Of a DNA stretch of 64,000 bases, positions 61,346 to 64,000 are shown piece after piece. Each line of letters starts with the position of its first letter. Position 1 is the first letter of the stretch. The stretch is taken from positions 31,446,501-31,510,500 of the forward strand of contig AP031351.1 of assembly GCA_037833965.1 (NCBI GenBank), read 5' to 3'. The DNA comes from Marchantia polymorpha subsp. ruderalis (Eukaryota > Streptophyta > Marchantiopsida > Marchantiales > Marchantiaceae). Position numbers and translations under genes: made by a program. The notes below the pieces were generated by a model. The model had not been told where the DNA came from. It saw nothing but the letters and a program-made list of their open reading frames with translations, and did no database searches.

Positions 61346-62351
61346 TCAGCAGTGAATAACATCACTCATGCAATACGTCGCTATTAAGAACCAAGCAACC
61401 AAGAGACCAGAGAAAGCAGCCCAGCCTATAAGGAAAGGCCATCCAGCAATGAGGAGACCAACAGCCATAACCACAAAGAAAGGTCCAAAGGATCTCAGAA
61501 TCGCGGCGGAATTGACCCACCGACCTTTCAGTAACACCAACACTGCAATATCTATAATATTCCATCGGATAGAACCTTTATAAGCGAGTCGATTCATGCA
61601 GCTCGCTGTGAATGAATGACAGTTGCATGTAAAAAGGTTGTAAGATTTATGCTGATAGTTGTGCATGCCCATGCGCAACGCATCGTCCCACGATATACCA
61701 GTTCCCAGCTCCGAATGGGCAAAACCATTCTCGCAGGTGTGTCCAGATAGATGAGGAGGGAAACAACACTGCACACACACATAAACATCTGAGCCTTTTG
61801 TATGGTAGCTACACATATCTGTAGAAACCCACTGCGAATATAACCCACTTATCCGACCATTCCAAGACAAAGACGAAACCACTGCGAAGCAAAATCAATC
61901 TGCCTCCAAATCCACAGCAAAAGGTAAATGTTCTACTGATAAGCGAAAGAACAGCCGCTATTCTGATATTCATTGTTGTTTGCTTCGAGCACATAATCGA
62001 CTGGAAATTAATGCGACACGACCAAAGACGGAATGAATCAAGTCATTCAAGGAGTGTACGGACCTTATCGATATCGAGGCGGACGTATCTTGCGGTAGAA
62101 CCGAAAGCGAAATTGTCCACATTAACGAAGAATGGACCCGCAAAGTCAAGTATTACACCATCTTCTCTGCAAATTCCTACATGGCCAACAAATGGAGCAA
62201 GCCAAGCGACGACTGGCAGCGGAGTCCAAACCACACAGTATGGGAATCGGGATTTGGACGCATCTACAGGGGGCATCGCCGGGGAAACTTTGAACTCTTT
62301 CAGCTCACTATCTTCGGACAGACCTTCAGTGTCAGGTATAGAAAGAGCCAT
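61346..62351 (-). CDS. RTE1/TMEM222-like membrane protein (DUF778)
   Basis: Two coding exons, 62351-62064 and 61768-61346, 711 nt, 236 residues. The start at ATG 62351 is tentative: the frame stays open upstream to a possible CAG acceptor near 62432, so a further 5' exon could exist. Core motifs: [56 protein letters not shown], then [36 protein letters not shown] and [17 protein letters not shown]. The C-terminus has two hydrophobic spans ([18 protein letters not shown] and [14 protein letters not shown]). Arabidopsis RTE1 sits in Golgi and ER and promotes signalling by the ethylene receptor ETR1; its homologue RTH and animal TMEM222 share the fold. Whether this one acts on ethylene receptors cannot be read from sequence. 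Confidence 0.9.
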
Positions 62352-64000
62352 CACTCCCTTGGAAAAGTCGTTACGCTCAAACCTTCCAGTGAATTCAAAC
62401 TCAGAAACCTCCGTCGCCGTTACAGGCTCCTGCAGTATGGATCAACTCGCAGAAACAAACAAGAATCAGTAAACTGATAATGATATATAATATACACTTG
62501 CAGAATACACATCATCTTGTTCGTTCGAACAAATTCGCGAGACTTTATCAGGAAAGAGGAAAGCACACAAGTTGAGATCGTCATTCGGAGGACAAGGAAA
62601 GAGAGCTGACATGCATTTGGAACACATGAACTTTGTAGGAGCTACATTGGAAACTGTGATAGATATCTGCGTTCGGAAGATTCATTGAAGTTTAACAACT
62701 ACTGTGACGTCCTTAACTCAAACTGAACGTCCTCCAATTCACAAGTCAACACATCAGAAGTCCAAGCAACTGCGAGCATTCGAAGAATGCACTCGTATAA
62801 AACAAAATTTCGCGTGCGCTCGTTCATTTCAAAAGCGAACAAAGAAACCTAAATAAGCATGTAAATCCAACAGTTCCGATAGGTACATTTCCTTCAGTGA
62901 AATCTTTAATTCGTAGGACATCTTGGAAACATGAAATCGGTGTAGATGGCGAGAACAACAGAAGTAGATAAACAGTACTGAAACATCGAGTCTTGATTAC
63001 AGCAGGACAACTACATATACGAAAATTCGCTGGTGATCTAAAAGCTGGTGCTCTGCAATGCAAAACAGATCTTTCCGGAACTGAAGACTTAAAATCTTGC
63101 AACTCATTACTCCTCTGCCTCGATCACTACCCTAAATTGGCACGTCTACGTTTGAGTAAACAGATGTTCACAAGCTGACAGTGAGAATTTCAAGAGGATT
63201 CATAAGCAAACGAACTTAGGGAATGGGTAACGAAAACCACATGGAATGAAAGCCTTCGCTTAATCTAGATCAGAAGGCAGAGATAACTTGGACCAGATCA
63301 GGCAGATCAATACTCAGAGAACAATGGCGGTAGCACATCATGCTTCGATGCATTCCGTTAAGCGCCTCGCGCACAGGTCCAAGAGAACGAAATCCACCGA
63401 CAAAATTTCGGTGACTGCCGAGTCAAAGATTCTGATTAGAGTACAGGTAGAGCTCAAAGATATCAAAGGATCTCTGAAAGAGATGAACTAATTTGTAAGC
63501 AACAGGTTTTCCGAAGGCAATCAACTTTAGACTGAATCCCATCATTGAGCGGAACTACCTGTCTGTACTCAATTCTCCTCGTATTTCGGGCATGTGTCCC
63601 AAACAGGTCGTTATCCACACTTGAAAAGAATTGGTCTCCCACCCGACATGTCATGTCACTGCTCCATCATATTTGACTATCCGAAGGCGACTCCACTGCC
63701 CGATCTGGCGAGGGAATAAACGGAGAACCTTGACCAAGATACGTCAAGACACAATCACGGCATTGGACACTGGATGAAAGCCATCTATGTAAGCGGTTAA
63801 GAACGCTCGCTGTTTCGTCCTACAAAGACGCTACGAGAACAATAGGACAACTAAGATCGTAGACGAGAACGTAAACGAGGGGAAAACTGTTGCGTAAACC
63901 CTAAACCCTGAGTCGGGAACAGGAGATTTTCTATTTAGGAAACCCTCCAAAGACCCCAAGTAAATACTATCTTAAGGAGGAACCTGAAAATGTCCGAGAA
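62352..64000. promoter_or_regulatory. 5' region of the RTE1-like gene; no other gene supported
   Basis: Probably holds the promoter and a possible non-coding first exon. A telo-box-like double word, AAACCCTAAACCCT, lies at 63896-63909, a motif common in plant promoters of growth-related genes. Open frames at 62824-63102 and 63288-63491 have no known motif. Confidence 0.35.

Noticed and set aside
62824..63491. Short open frames upstream of the RTE1-like gene
   Set aside because: No motif, no plausible splice links; more likely promoter or 5' UTR.
1..64000. CRISPR array, tRNA or rRNA genes
   Set aside because: No regularly spaced repeats, and no cloverleaf with A/B boxes or rRNA-like conserved segment was noticed. 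The only tRNA-like match is the primer binding site at 14226-14243.

Overview
This is nuclear DNA of a plant. It carries five spliced genes whose products are typical of streptophytes: AAR2, cytosolic ribulose-phosphate 3-epimerase, a DUF1399 glycine-rich-domain protein, a TruA-type pseudouridine synthase and an RTE1/TMEM222-like membrane protein. The mix of AT-rich spacers, GT-AG introns and decayed Ty3/gypsy and Ty1/copia elements suits a land plant or close relative, perhaps a bryophyte. The species cannot be named from the sequence alone.

Positions 1-24,600 form a retrotransposon graveyard with two Ty3/gypsy-like families plus a hAT transposon. Family 1 is a gag-protease element (6831-10500, + strand) that carries a C5-cytosine DNA methyltransferase after the protease. 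An integrase C-terminus fused to a PHD finger, followed by a purine tract and repeated LTR sequence (17706-19028), may be the other end of the same or a related element. Family 2 is recognised by an unassigned reading frame of about 850 codons: a globular N-terminus, a disordered basic middle and a C-terminal coiled coil, directly upstream of a polypurine tract and a TG...CA LTR. Four copies are present: A 3319-5874 +, B 14796-17300 -, C 19159-20712 +, D 21449-24051 +. Copy B shares its LTR with a tRNA-Asp-type primer binding site and a gag with three zinc knuckles (11940-14178 -). A hAT (zf-BED) transposase fragment lies between the two families. Many of the broken codons are explained by C-to-T changes (CAG to TAG, CGA to TGA), as expected for long-term cytosine methylation.

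Positions 24,600-64,000 are gene-bearing and AT-rich. In order: a copia RT scrap (26.3 kb), AAR2 (28324-32132 -, 12 exons), RPE (34437-37013 +, 8 exons, one of only 5 nt), two opposed copia RNase H remnants (39.8-41.1 kb), the DUF1399 gene (43849-53072 -, 9 exons, 4.2 kb first intron), TruA-like pseudouridine synthase (57589-59754 -, 6 exons) and the RTE1-like gene (61346-62351 -, 2 coding exons). Exon junctions of the five genes were worked out by hand; each model keeps one open frame and GT-AG borders. The five host genes have unrelated housekeeping or signalling roles and show no operon-like relation.
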